Origin: Flavihumibacter sp. UBA7668
GTDB lineage: Bacteria; Bacteroidota; Bacteroidia; Chitinophagales; Chitinophagaceae
Assembly: GCF_002483205.1 (NCBI RefSeq)
Contig: NZ_DLHM01000001.1
Location: 248,001 to 312,000 of the forward strand
Direction of reading: 5' to 3'
Length of the DNA stretch: 64,000 nucleotides
Made by a program: the position numbers and the translations under genes
The notes under the pieces: generated by a model
Database searches by the model: none
What the model was told of the DNA's origin: nothing
Seen by the model: the letters and a program-made list of their open reading frames with translations, nothing else
In this document: positions 9,501-19,700 of the stretch, one piece after another
How the letters are laid out: every line of letters starts with the position of its first letter
Position numbering within the stretch: position 1 is the first letter of the stretch

Positions 9501-9887
9501 CATGGTTACCCCATTATCCCATCCCGCTCCTCCATCCACTCCTGCTTCCTGGGTTATATCTTTGAATTTCATTCCGCCCATGTTAAGATAAAGGCGGTTG
9601 GGCACTTCATTCCCATTGAAATAAATATCCTGTAATCCATCGTTATTAATATCACCAACTGCTACCCCTGCGCCATTATAGACATAAGCAAAACTGTCAA
9701 AATAATTGTGCTGATAATTTTCATCCACCAGATTGGCGAAGCTGATTCCACTTTCTGAAGCAGGAATCTTTTTAAACAGTTTTGATTCGGAACTGCCAGA
9801 CTTCCCACTACCGGCATCAGAACAGGCAATCAGATAAAACAGGCTTGCAAAAGCAAAGCAATAAACAATCGTTCTTTTTACTGGCAT
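6558..9887 (-). CDS. FG-GAP/VCBS repeat lipoprotein with ASPIC/UnbV domain
   Basis: The 1109-residue protein has a lipobox (LIAC, Cys22). It carries many calcium-loop-like repeats of the form D-x-N/D-x-D-G-x-x-D-I/L-Y/F from residue ~75 onward, arranged as two beta-propellers (about 75-510 and 660-1090). They are linked by an ASPIC/UnbV-type segment (~530-625, IVVSWLDGKENILKEV). Such proteins are surface-exposed and often sit beside SusC/SusD in Bacteroidota; binding rather than catalysis is the usual guess. It follows the haloperoxidase-like gene by 21 bp, consistent with one transcript. It is named from repeats only; the ligand is unknown. Confidence 0.85.
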   Translation of the reverse strand: MPVKRTIVYCFAFASLFYLIACSDAGSGKSGSSESKLFKKIPASESGISFANLVDENYQHNYFDSFAYVYNGAGVAVGDINNDGLQDIYFNGNEVPNRLYLNMGGMKFKDITQEAGVDGGAGWDNGVTMVDINQDGYMDIYICKGGFRDSDATRKNVLYINQGDGRFKEMAAEYGLADSGYSQQALFFDMDNDNDLDVYIAARPDSFYLGLSQMVKGKRNPPDYARNKLYRNEKGKYIEIGKEARIGQTYGYALSVTNADLNMDGFEDIFISNDYADNDYMFINQGDGTFKDEIKKATNHNSLFSMGADIADINNDGLEDIIVMEMLPENYKRSKVSMPRMDVEGFWAIVDSGFHRQYMHNALHLNQGNLFFSDISQLAGVSKTEWSWSTLLSDFDNDGQRDIFVANGYRRDLFDGDILDKQQAYVQANLNKYSSADDMFRRGFKEYIEIYDPIKVTNYLYKNKGNLKFENVSAAWGFEDSSFSNGAAIADFDNDGDIDLVINNLDQEAFLYENISEKKNQYLQLKLEGPVGNSDGIGAKIAIYYDGKMQQYFEQKTVRGYMSSNDPKIHFGLGDIAQVDSIVVSWLDGKENILKEVKTNQQVAISYKDAVPAIDRRVKFQPVFVADNEVLSTPFVHKENVYDEYKDQVLLPHMFSRTGPFIAVGDVNGDGIEDFYVGGAAGQAGRLYIQQDDKLELQKVYAFEKDAAFEDIGTVFFDSDQDGDLDLYVVSGGSEFEEGSKMYQDRLYHNNGKGGFSAAELPVTTSSGSCVTFYDIDADGDLDIFRGGLVVPHQYPYSPRSYILINDKGKFTDRTMEWAPELAKAGMVQTAVWADLDGDKKAELILSGEWMPIKIFGNLAGKLVDQTERYGLTGTEGWWNKLVTADIDGDGDLDLVAGNLGENYKFSASAKKPFEVYAKDFDRNGTNDIFLAKYNGGIQVPIRGRECTSQQCPFIAEKFPSFLSFAETDLKTILGDQIESALHYKAVQFSSMIWINEKGNFKEQRLPVEAQLSTINGIIVNDFDADGIQDILLAGNKFDVEVETTPADASPGLFLKGKGKGAYQVMSIEESGFFVPYNVKDIQLLHRKKGTSVLVSSNNDALRVFSSLN

Positions 9888-9908
9888 ATCGTAACGTATT
9901 TGAAAGAC

Positions 9909-11399
9909 TTAATAACTTCTACCTGAAAGTTTCTGGTATTTTTTCCATACAGCACCTGAAATATTTTTTCCAAGTTGTAAACCTTCGGTATTCTCCGATT
10001 GAATATGATAGCCACCCATTACTCTGGAAATTCCGGCCATCTCGGCAGCCTTCGTGAACGTAGGGAAATTCAATTGTACCGGTTTGCCAACTCTGTCTGG
10101 TTCTGTTAATGCACCCGGCACTACCATCATAGTTTCACCAAAATCATCGCTCCCGGTAAACAATCGTAAAATTTCTGCACATGCTGCACTGACCGTGCTA
10201 TGTCCGGATACATAGGAAGGAAATGGCGGACACAAAAAAGTTTCCGGAGAATACGGGCGCCATTCATTACCCGCAGCCCAGATCATTCCCCTTTCCGGTC
10301 CGCCCCATAAGGTAATTAGAGAATCTTTAAAATATGCATGAATAAATGAATAGGGTCTGGCATAATCATAGAACATTTTAGCATCCCAGCAGGCAATAAA
10401 AGCATCCATTGCTGCTGCTTCCACCAGAAAAAACATATTCACATCCTGATCCAGCGTATGTTGATCACGGATAGAAACCTTTTGTGCAAACATGAACCAA
10501 TGTCCGGCCTGTTGAACAGACTTTGGACCATCGCGCATTATTTCAACCAGCGCCTTTTGTTCATCTGTCAGGTTTGCCTGCAATTCAATTACCTCTTTTA
10601 ATTCATTATTCAATTCAATAGATCCAATAGTAGGAGGCGGCCCTGGACGAAATTGACTGGACGAGTCCACCAGCAAAGGCTTTACCAATCCCCAGTGTGG
10701 TGTTAAGCAACCCGGTGCAAAACGCCCACCTTTTCCATCAGAAAAATATTTAGGTTGCCATCTTGCCAAATCAATTAATTCATCCGCTGAATTTTTTGGT
10801 TTATAACCAGTATAATCAGCGTACATACTACCATCTGAACCTGCCATAGTACCGAGCTGATTCGATCCATCTTCATACCTTTTTTGAATTACCGTTTTGG
10901 CTGCCAGATTACCAATTCCAATGGGCGTTGACGGATCCTCGGATTGATTTTCCGGATCCAGTCCCATTTCCAGCATCGCATTTTTTAACAGGAGAGAGTC
11001 GGAATAAAAATAAGTTTGCATGGTTCGATAGGCTGCATAACTGATTGCAATCTCTTTGTTTTCCAGGGTCCTCTCCGTTACAGGTCTTCTTCTGAGCTGG
11101 CTGGCATAAACGGGATCTGCCTTATCATCATACCTCGTCCATGCATCGTATACCGCTGTCCAGATCAATGCCAGAAATCTTGAAGTAACAGTGGGTCGTG
11201 GACGAAATCTGTCGGTATCCCTGGCTGTACATTCCATAGCCAGATTACCCCATTGATGCGCACGATTCAACTTTCCTCTTGGTTCAGGTGAAACTGCTTG
11301 TTGTGCCTGCAACAATTGAAAAAAAACAACCATGCAGAGCGATGCAATAATCCACCAATTCCATCTTTTGTAAAACATAGGCCATCCATTTAGAAACAT
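9909..11399 (-). CDS. Vanadium-dependent haloperoxidase / PAP2-superfamily protein
   Basis: The 496-residue exported protein (hydrophobic segment ~16-32 ending LQAQ) shows all three vanadate/phosphate-site motifs: KMFYDYARP (Lys341, Arg348), PSYVSGHS (Ser398, Gly399, His400), and SRVMGGYH (Arg459, His465). In haloperoxidases the last His binds vanadate; in acid phosphatases of the same fold it is the nucleophile, so sequence alone cannot separate halide oxidation from phosphatase activity. An in-frame ATG at 11378 may be the real start and would give a cleaner signal peptide. The position between SusD and the UnbV protein suggests action on an imported or surface-bound compound. Confidence 0.82.
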   Translation of the reverse strand: MFLNGWPMFYKRWNWWIIASLCMVVFFQLLQAQQAVSPEPRGKLNRAHQWGNLAMECTARDTDRFRPRPTVTSRFLALIWTAVYDAWTRYDDKADPVYASQLRRRPVTERTLENKEIAISYAAYRTMQTYFYSDSLLLKNAMLEMGLDPENQSEDPSTPIGIGNLAAKTVIQKRYEDGSNQLGTMAGSDGSMYADYTGYKPKNSADELIDLARWQPKYFSDGKGGRFAPGCLTPHWGLVKPLLVDSSSQFRPGPPPTIGSIELNNELKEVIELQANLTDEQKALVEIMRDGPKSVQQAGHWFMFAQKVSIRDQHTLDQDVNMFFLVEAAAMDAFIACWDAKMFYDYARPYSFIHAYFKDSLITLWGGPERGMIWAAGNEWRPYSPETFLCPPFPSYVSGHSTVSAACAEILRLFTGSDDFGETMMVVPGALTEPDRVGKPVQLNFPTFTKAAEMAGISRVMGGYHIQSENTEGLQLGKNISGAVWKKYQKLSGRSY

Positions 11400-11473
11400 A
11401 TAAGGAACAGGAAGATATTATCCTCCTGTTCCTGTGCATGTTGATTATAGTTTAGTAAACACTACATCAAATT

Positions 11474-13258
11474 TTATTGATAACCCGGATTTTGTGGGAA
11501 AGCTGGACCTTCCGTAACCAAATCAATCTGTTCCTGAGGAATCGGTCTTAACCTGTGGTGATCCTGAACGCCGTCTGCTCCCTCTGAGTTGTAAGCCTGC
11601 ACACGTTGTACCAGTTTTTTGGTACGTGCCAAATCCCACCAGCGCGTGGCTTCCCCAAACAATTCACGGCTGCGTTCATCCAGAAGAAAATCAATATTCA
11701 TCTGGGCAGCAGTTACCTGTTGTGCTGCAACAGCATCTGCATATTGAGTGGGTGTTTGATTGGGTTTCAGTGCTGCCCTGGTTCTTAACACATTAATCAT
11801 ATCAGCCGCCTGTTGTGCAGAAGCGCCACCCTGAATAGCAGCTTCTGCTGCAATCAGATATACTTCGGCAAAACGGAAGAGAATATATGGACGATCTGAA
11901 TAATCATTCATATCTGCTCTGGTGGAATCATCCCATTTACGCAGATTCGGATAATAACTGGCGGTATAAGGAACAGTTGCACCTGGTAAATGCTCCGGCT
12001 CGAAAATCACCCCTTTGAAATTGGCTCTTTCCTGCGCCGTAACAACCCGGTCTGCCATCCAAATAGAAGTATCTACCCCATTGATTAATTGTCCGCGTGG
12101 CGTAACCGCACCCAGTGATCCTGCTGCAGCCATTGGTGTGCTGGCTGATTTCCAAACAGTCTGGAAGGTTCCTTCGTATCTGGAATCAGTTTCCCGATTG
12201 GCAAAAGCAACATCAATTACATACCGTGTATTAGGTCTGATCCGCTGGAAAGGGCGACCATTATTTACATCCCGAACAGTAAGGTTTGCACCTCCACCCG
12301 AAGGATAGTTTGCATTGATAGCCGGATAATTCGGACGGAAAAAGAAATTCGATTTATTTTCCTGGAAATTGGTAGCGCCGGTTCCGGGGTTAGAATTCTG
12401 TCCATATTTGAGATCTTTTGTATGGTCAATTACCATTAAAATCTCAGAGCTGTATTCATTGCCCTCTTTGAAAACAGCAGGATAATAGGGAAGCAAATCC
12501 AATCCATATTGTGCTTTGTTATCAATCAAATCTTTTGAAATGGTGTAGGCTGCTGTAAAATCACCAGATTCAGCAGCATCCGACCAGCCTCTCCAAAGAT
12601 GTGTTTTTGCCAGCAGGTATAAGGCGGTGGCTTTTGATGCAGGTTTACCTGTTCCACTAGCCGGAATATTCGGAAGATCCGCAGCCGCTTCGGTCAGATC
12701 CTGAATTATCTGTGCATACACTTCACCCTGCGGATTGCGTGAATCTGCAGTAGATTCATCCGTGTTGAATTCAGTATGTAATGGCACATCACCAAATGTG
12801 GTTACCAGATAAAAATAACAGAATGCACGTAGAAATTTCGCCTGTGCCAATACCTGGATTTTAGTTGCTTCCGGCATATTTGCTGCAGCTCCATATTCCA
12901 GCACACCATTCGCAGTATTGATATTGATATACATGGCATTCCAAAAACCTGCATAGTTATTGGCTTCTGTTCTGATTTGTGCGTTATTGAAATTATACCA
13001 ATGCTGAACATCCGCAGCAGCGCCTCTTTTAAATTCATCGTTACCTGCATTGAATAACTGGGTAAATATCTGAGTACCCCAATGTCCGCGAAAGGAAGAA
13101 TAAATACCTGCAATTCCCCCCTGAATACCTTCCGGCGTTCTGAAATAAGAGGGATCTATTCCTGCCCTGGGTTGTTCTTCCAGGATTTTGCTACATCCTG
13201 CTACCATTACGGAAAGCAGGCCGATAATGAAACTGTATCTAATTATTTTCGTACGCAT
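11474..13258 (-). CDS. RagB/SusD family nutrient-binding lipoprotein
   Basis: The 594-residue protein has a lipoprotein signal (lipobox VAGC, Cys22). The SusD N-terminal signature region follows (LEEQPRAGIDPSYFRTPEGIQ), with TPR-like helices (KFLRAFCYFYLV) and the C-terminal SusD block (DERSRELFGEATRWWDL ... PIPQEQIDL) just before the end. It forms the lid of the SusC transporter 18 bp upstream. The ligand is unknown; the partner genes (haloperoxidase, UnbV) are not glycoside hydrolases, so a non-glycan substrate is possible. Confidence 0.93.
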   Translation of the reverse strand: MRTKIIRYSFIIGLLSVMVAGCSKILEEQPRAGIDPSYFRTPEGIQGGIAGIYSSFRGHWGTQIFTQLFNAGNDEFKRGAAADVQHWYNFNNAQIRTEANNYAGFWNAMYININTANGVLEYGAAANMPEATKIQVLAQAKFLRAFCYFYLVTTFGDVPLHTEFNTDESTADSRNPQGEVYAQIIQDLTEAAADLPNIPASGTGKPASKATALYLLAKTHLWRGWSDAAESGDFTAAYTISKDLIDNKAQYGLDLLPYYPAVFKEGNEYSSEILMVIDHTKDLKYGQNSNPGTGATNFQENKSNFFFRPNYPAINANYPSGGGANLTVRDVNNGRPFQRIRPNTRYVIDVAFANRETDSRYEGTFQTVWKSASTPMAAAGSLGAVTPRGQLINGVDTSIWMADRVVTAQERANFKGVIFEPEHLPGATVPYTASYYPNLRKWDDSTRADMNDYSDRPYILFRFAEVYLIAAEAAIQGGASAQQAADMINVLRTRAALKPNQTPTQYADAVAAQQVTAAQMNIDFLLDERSRELFGEATRWWDLARTKKLVQRVQAYNSEGADGVQDHHRLRPIPQEQIDLVTEGPAFPQNPGYQ

Positions 13259-13276
13259 TGTTTACAATTTTTTCGG

Positions 13277-16200
13277 TTAAAAATTAAGGTTTACGCCAAA
13301 AATGAATAACCGACTTGGCGGAACTCCCATACCTACTGTAATTGCTCTGGTTTGCACTGGAGAACCACCTCCTGCATTGGAATTAACCGCATTACCGGTA
13401 CCATTCCCTTCCGGATCAATTCCCAATCCGTCTCTTACCAAAGGCGACCAAAGTATAAAGGGATTCTGAGCAGAAACATAGAACCTTAGTGATTGTAATT
13501 TTAATTTTTCAATCAGGGCTTTTTTGAAGGTATATCCCAGATCAATGGTTCTTATTTTAATAAAGGATCCATCCCGATAAGTAAGTGTGGACGTGTACAA
13601 TTGCGCATCCCGGCTGGCATCCGGCTGAGGGAAAGCATTCGTTGGATTATCGGGTGTCCAGTAATCAATTTTATGTTGATTTACCCGGCTATTAAGGAAG
13701 AAGGGATACCCGGCAGCACCACCATCAGCTGATAAATAGGTAGCTGCAATGGTTTGCCCAAAACGGCCAAATAAAACGATGTTCAAATCAAATCCCTTAT
13801 AGGCAAAACTATTGGTCATACCAGCCACCAGGTTGGGCTGAAAATCTCCGATGATCTGGCGATCTTCCGGACCAATTGCATTGTTTTTATTTACATCTTC
13901 CAATTTGATATCACCAGGTGCCTGCCCATATTGTGCAGCTTCTGTTTCCTCACCCAATTGCCAGATTCCTATTTTCTTTACATCATAAATCACTGTCATC
14001 GGCTGACCAACAAACCATCCATTTGCAATATCCTGTTGCAGGCCCTGCTGTAATGCCACAATTTTTTCTCTGTTGAAGAATGCATTAAAATCTGTCCTCC
14101 AACTGAAACCACCCGGATTTTTCGACTGAATAGTATAACTGCTCAAACTTAATTCCATTCCATTGGTGGCTGTTTCACCCACATTGGTAAGAATAGAGTT
14201 GGCACCCTGGCTTCTCGGTAAACTTTTGCTTAACAGAATATCTGTTGTACTTGTATTGTAGTATTCAATTGAACCGGTAATTCTGTTATTGATCAAACCG
14301 AAATCCAACCCGATATTGATACCCCTTGTTTTCTCCCAGGTAAGATTGGGATTCGGAATGGTATTGATGGTGTAACCATTTACAAAATTCACCAACGGTG
14401 TGGTACCCTGTCCATAATTATAAAACCCTGTGTTCAAACTTCCCAATGTGGTATAAGGATTAATACCCGCGTTGGAACTGATACCCCAGCCTGCTCTCAG
14501 TTTTAAACTGGAGAAGATATCCTGACTTTGCATAAATCCTTCCCGGTCAATATTCCAACCAAGCGACAATGCCGGATAAGTTACCCACTGATTTCCCGGA
14601 GCAAGTACAGATGCACCATCTGCCCGGAAAGTGGCAGTAAGCAGGTACTTATCATCAAATGCATAGTTCACCCGCGCCATATATCCCAGTATTCCTGATT
14701 CGTTATAAACGCCAGCCTGCGGATTAATGGAATTAACTAACTGAAAATTGTAATCTTCAATATAGTTGGCGGGAACACCCTGACCAGTCCAGCCCTGTGT
14801 CTGGTACTGATTCTTCTGAACTTCCTGCAATACCAATGCCTGCACCTTATGTTTCCCTGCAAATAACTTGTTGAACTCAAGAGAATTATTAATAGTATAC
14901 TGCCAGCCTTCTGCATTCGACTGACTAAGATTGGAACCTGCAGTGTTCAAATTGGTATTAAAGATGGTACCCGGACCGTTATAATTGCTGTTAAAGGTCT
15001 GAGACCAGCTAAAACCAAAAGTGGAACGGAATTTCAATTCTTTTAATATCTGCCATTCTCCATATACATTGTGCTGAAATTGATAACGGCGGCTTTTTGC
15101 CTTTATCAGATCATTGTTACCAATTGATGTAAGCGGATTGAATGTATTGTTATCGACGCCCTGCTGCACGGTTGGCTGCAGATTTAACGTACCATCTTCA
15201 TTATATGGTTTGTAAATAGGTCCAATCCGCGTAGCAGTTCCAAAGGCATTGGTTCCTACCCTGTTCGTATAAAACATGGTATTAAAACTTGTAAATCCAA
15301 TCTTCAGCTTATTGCTCATCTTATGATCAATATTTACACTGAAACTTGGACGATCCAGCGACTGATCATGCACAATTCCTGTTTCGCGATAATACCCCAA
15401 TCCAAAAAAATACTGGGTGCGCTCATTCCCTCCACGGATACTGATATCATGGCCGGTACGCATCCCTGTAGTCAGCAGCAAATCCTGCCAATCGGTATTT
15501 ACACCTTCAGCCAGATTGGAGGTTTCTATCGGGGTTAAGCCATACGGACTAATCACATTCGGATTGGTAAGATAGGCAGGTTGACCCTGACGTGCATCTT
15601 CTTTGAACTGTGCATATTCCTCTGCGTTGAATACCCTCCAGGTATCCAATGCTTTGGACATACCTGCATATCCATTATAAGTTGTGGTTGCCTTCCCGGA
15701 TCTTCCCCTTTTGGTAGAAATGATGATAACGCCGTTTGACCCGCGTGAACCATAAATAGCAGTAGCCGATGCATCTTTCAGGATATCTACATTGGCAATA
15801 TTATCCGGATTGATATCATTCACACTACCACCATACACCATTCCATCCACAACAATCAACGGATTGTTATTACCGGTAATGGACCGATTTCCACGAATCC
15901 TGATCTCACCGCCAGCCCCGATTTGTGTACTGTTGCTGACAATATCAACACCGGCTGCCCGGCCTTGCAACTGATTGTAAATATTAGGTGCTTTTATTTC
16001 ATTTAATGTCTCTCCTTTTACCGATACCGTAGACCCGGTAACATCCCGTTTTCGCTGGGTACCATAACCCACAACAATCACCTGATCAAGGTCTGATGCG
16101 TTGGCCTGGAGACTAATGGCTAATTGAATTTGTCCATTGATAATCACTTCTTTAGAAGGAAATCCAACAGATGAGATAACAAGGGTTCCATTTCCGGGAG

Positions 16201-16384
16201 CTGTAATGGTGAACTCACCATTATCATCCGTGCTCACTCCTGTTTGAGCACCTTTTACTACCACTGATGCCCGGGGAACAGGTTTTCCCTGCCCGTCAGT
16301 GACGCGTCCCTTAACGGGACTTTGAGCAAACACCGGTACTGTCAATAGGCAGACAGCGGCCAGCAGAATCGTTAGTACTTTCAT
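13277..16384 (-). CDS. SusC/RagA family TonB-dependent outer-membrane transporter
   Basis: The 1035-residue protein has a signal peptide (1-20, ending VFAQ) and a carboxypeptidase-regulatory-like domain (~24-95). The plug domain (~105-225) includes the family signature IYGSRGSNGVIIISTKRG, and a beta-barrel runs to the terminal residues IFGVNLNF, ending in Phe as outer-membrane barrels do. It is the first gene of the operon SusC-SusD-haloperoxidase-UnbV-DUF255 and is divergent from the HTCS regulator across 370 bp. The HTCS probably controls this operon or the hydrolase genes downstream of itself. Confidence 0.95.
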   Translation of the reverse strand: MKVLTILLAAVCLLTVPVFAQSPVKGRVTDGQGKPVPRASVVVKGAQTGVSTDDNGEFTITAPGNGTLVISSVGFPSKEVIINGQIQLAISLQANASDLDQVIVVGYGTQRKRDVTGSTVSVKGETLNEIKAPNIYNQLQGRAAGVDIVSNSTQIGAGGEIRIRGNRSITGNNNPLIVVDGMVYGGSVNDINPDNIANVDILKDASATAIYGSRGSNGVIIISTKRGRSGKATTTYNGYAGMSKALDTWRVFNAEEYAQFKEDARQGQPAYLTNPNVISPYGLTPIETSNLAEGVNTDWQDLLLTTGMRTGHDISIRGGNERTQYFFGLGYYRETGIVHDQSLDRPSFSVNIDHKMSNKLKIGFTSFNTMFYTNRVGTNAFGTATRIGPIYKPYNEDGTLNLQPTVQQGVDNNTFNPLTSIGNNDLIKAKSRRYQFQHNVYGEWQILKELKFRSTFGFSWSQTFNSNYNGPGTIFNTNLNTAGSNLSQSNAEGWQYTINNSLEFNKLFAGKHKVQALVLQEVQKNQYQTQGWTGQGVPANYIEDYNFQLVNSINPQAGVYNESGILGYMARVNYAFDDKYLLTATFRADGASVLAPGNQWVTYPALSLGWNIDREGFMQSQDIFSSLKLRAGWGISSNAGINPYTTLGSLNTGFYNYGQGTTPLVNFVNGYTINTIPNPNLTWEKTRGINIGLDFGLINNRITGSIEYYNTSTTDILLSKSLPRSQGANSILTNVGETATNGMELSLSSYTIQSKNPGGFSWRTDFNAFFNREKIVALQQGLQQDIANGWFVGQPMTVIYDVKKIGIWQLGEETEAAQYGQAPGDIKLEDVNKNNAIGPEDRQIIGDFQPNLVAGMTNSFAYKGFDLNIVLFGRFGQTIAATYLSADGGAAGYPFFLNSRVNQHKIDYWTPDNPTNAFPQPDASRDAQLYTSTLTYRDGSFIKIRTIDLGYTFKKALIEKLKLQSLRFYVSAQNPFILWSPLVRDGLGIDPEGNGTGNAVNSNAGGGSPVQTRAITVGMGVPPSRLFIFGVNLNF

Positions 16385-16754
16385 AATCGTTAGTTTTTCG
16401 GCTTTGCAACCGATTGCATTTTTTTTACAATAATCGGGGTTTTATTCTAATTTTCATAATAATTAGTTAACTCTTTTTTTGAAAGGAACGACCCTGCACT
16501 TTTGAAAGAGTCTTGCTTCTGAGCTCTGTTATGTCAGATAGAAATTGATCGTCCGTAAGTGGATGTGTGAGGAATTGTTTTTTTCTGGCAGCATAGATTC
16601 GTTGTTTTGTAATTATCAAACTGAAGGTATCAGTTAGCCTTTTTTAACCATAGCACATTTGTTGAAAGTGATGGAACAAATGTTTAGTGCCGGGCTTAAT
16701 CCCTATATTATTTAGTAATTTGAACTGTTCTACTATTTTGAATGATCTATACGA
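16385..16754. other. Divergent intergenic region between susC-like and HTCS genes
   Basis: This A/T-rich 370-bp spacer holds the start regions of two divergent transcripts. Near the SusC side is an imperfect inverted repeat (aaccgatt at 16408-16415 and aatcgg at 16432-16437) around a T-run, which would lie in the SusC mRNA leader. Near the HTCS side is a perfect 9-bp inverted repeat at 16655-16683 (listed separately). I see no additional coding potential or RNA gene. Confidence 0.5.
16655..16683. promoter_or_regulatory. Perfect 9-bp inverted repeat upstream of the HTCS gene
   Basis: acatttgtt (16655-16663) and aacaaatgt (16675-16683) are exact reverse complements with an 11-bp spacer, placing the half-site centres 20 bp apart, about two helical turns. 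The repeat ends 71 bp before the HTCS start codon. It fits a dimer-binding operator, perhaps for the HTCS AraC-type domain itself; the protein is not known. Confidence 0.4.
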
Positions 16755-19700
16755 ATGAAACAACTGCTGCCAATCCTGCTATTCATAGGTTCACTTTTAT
16801 CCCATATATACGCTCAGGAGAGGAATATCAATCTGATTGCATTGTCCACCAAAGATGGACTGTCTTCCAATACGGTAAATACGATAGTAAAAGATAAATA
16901 TGGATGGGTCTGGGTAGGAACTGATGACGGCCTTGCACGTTTTGATGGAACAAATTTTACCATTTACCGACATCACCCAAATAGTAAGGGAAGTATCAAA
17001 GCAAACGAAATACTTTCCCTGCATGAAGATAAACTGGGAACCCTTTGGGTTGGCACCAGCGGCGGATCAATTGGCAGATACGATCGGAAAAGAGATCAGT
17101 TTCAGCATTTTCCCACCGCACCGGGTGAGCATAATATCAACAACAATGTAATCAGGAGTATTGTCAGTGACTACACAGGTAAAATCTGGGTAGGCCATTT
17201 CAATGGTGTTACCCTCTTAGATCCGGAAACCGATAAAACTTCTGCCCTCCCTATTGCCCGGAATTCTCCGGTAACCTCAATAAAATCGCCCCCACTCTGC
17301 CTCTTTGAAGACAGCCAAAAAAAAATGTGGCTTGGTACCACCAACGGTGTGTATAGATATAACCCTAAAGACAAATCGCTGCATTTTGTAAACCTGCCGG
17401 TCAGGCAGAATGGAAATCAATATCGGGAAAGTATAAATGTTATTGTTGAAGATGCTTATGGCTCCATTTGGATCGGAACCAATAAAGGTCTGTATAGATC
17501 TAAAAAAGAAGAAGCTGGATTTAAAATTTACCCGCTAAATGGAAACCCAGATAAGGGCCAAAGCAATCTGGCTGTAAACGCCATTGGACTAGACAGTACC
17601 AAACTTTGGATCGGGACTTCAGAGGGACTAGAAATAATTGATTTATCTACCGGAGCAGCAACCAGTTACAGAAAAGATAACAGAAATATTCACAGTCTTA
17701 CCGCGAAACAAATCAAGTGTATTACCATCGATAAACAGGGAATATACTGGATTGGAACTGTTGGCGGGGGCTTAAATAAATATGACCGAAACCTCAATCT
17801 GTTTAATTATGTAAAAAGTAACCCGTTTGATGAAAAAGGATTGCAGGATCCAATAGTAAAATGCTTTGTTGAAAATGCGAATGGCAACATTTTCGTCGGT
17901 ACTGAAGGAGGTGGGCTCGGCCTTTTTAATCCAACTACAAAATTATTCACCCGGATTCCAATCCCTTCCCGCCGTGGTAGTCCAAATGCAGAAATTGATG
18001 TACTTGAATTGAAAAAAAACCGGACAGGGAAGATACTTATTGGTACGTATGGTGATGGACTGATTAGTTTAGATCCCAAAACAAACTCATTTAAAAAAAT
18101 ACTTGCCGGAACCAACCCCACCAGCCTGAATGCCAACGAAATTTTTAGCATAACCTGTTTAAAAAACGGTGAAATCTGGACCGGAACCAACGGATATGGA
18201 ATCAATATACTCAATGCACAACTTCAGGTAATAAAACGTTATACCCCAAACCCGATTCTCCCAAATGACAGTCTGCTTCCATTAAACGGATATATACGGG
18301 AAATGCTGGAGGACAAAGAGGGTGATATTTGGGTTGGAACGCATGGTGGCGGTATTGCCCGTTATAATCCCAAAAGCCAACGCTTTACTATTTATAACAA
18401 TACCAACAGTGGATTACCCAACAATAAAATCCAAACACTATGGGAAGATCCTGAAGGAAATATCTGGATGGGTACTTTTGGCAGTGGTGTTGTTCGCTAT
18501 TCAAAGAAAAATGATTCATTTCAATCATACAGTGAGAAAGAAGGTCTGCAAAACAGTATGGCCTATGAATTAATCGGAGATGATAAAGGAATGATCTGGG
18601 TTAGTACCAATACCGGAATCAGTAGTATAGATCCCATAACCAATAAAATAACTAACTATAATCACTATAACGGAATTCAGCAGAATAATTTTGTCCGGGG
18701 ATCCGGTTTGAAATTATCAACTGGTGAAATTTACTTCGGTGGAAAAGAAGGATTCAATTATTTTAATCCGGCTGATCTGATAATCAATACTAATATACCT
18801 GCAGTTGTATTAACGGAATTAAGAATCTCCAATCTTTCCGTTGATCCATCGGAAGATGGTCCTATTACCGACCATATTTCAGTTGCTGAAGAAATAAATC
18901 TGGCTTATAAACAAAATTTTGCATTGGATTTTGTTGCCCTGAACTACACTTCGCCGCAACAAAACAGGTATGCTTATCAACTCGCCGGATTTGACAAAAC
19001 ATGGAATGAAGTGGGTAACAATACAACCGCATCATATACCAACCTCGATCCCGGTACGTATACATTCCGGGTAAAGGCAAGTAATAATGATGGAATCTGG
19101 AATGAAACAGGACGGACAATCAAAGTGATTGTTCACCCGCCTTTCTGGAGATCTGCCTATGCCTATATCATTTATTTTCTATTAATAACAGGAAGTCTTT
19201 TTTACAGCAGATATTCTTCCATACAAAAATGGAAACGAAAATTTGCACTGGAGCAGGAAAGAGTAAATGCGGAACAGGAGAAAAGGGAAGTGGAGCGAAT
19301 GCTTGAACTGGATCGGCTGAAAATAAAATTCCTGACTAATCTTAGTCATGAATTCAGAACCCCTATTTCTTTGATTCTCGGTCCCGTTGAAACGCTTCTT
19401 CAGAAAGAGAGCAACTCAGGTTTGTTCAAACAATTGCAATTGGTTAAACACAATGCCCGCCGATTACTAAACCTGGTCAACCAATTGCTGGATTTCAGAA
19501 AAATGGAAGAACAGGAGCTGAAACTTAATCCAACAGAAGGTAACCTGGTTCCATTCGTTGATGAAATCAGTCAGGCATTTAAAGATTTGGCAGAAAGAAA
19601 AAAAATAGGTTTCAGTTATACCGGTCTGATTGATAAACTGTATACCCGATTTGATCATGACAAACTTGAACGTATCCTGTTTAATATCCTTTCCAATGCA

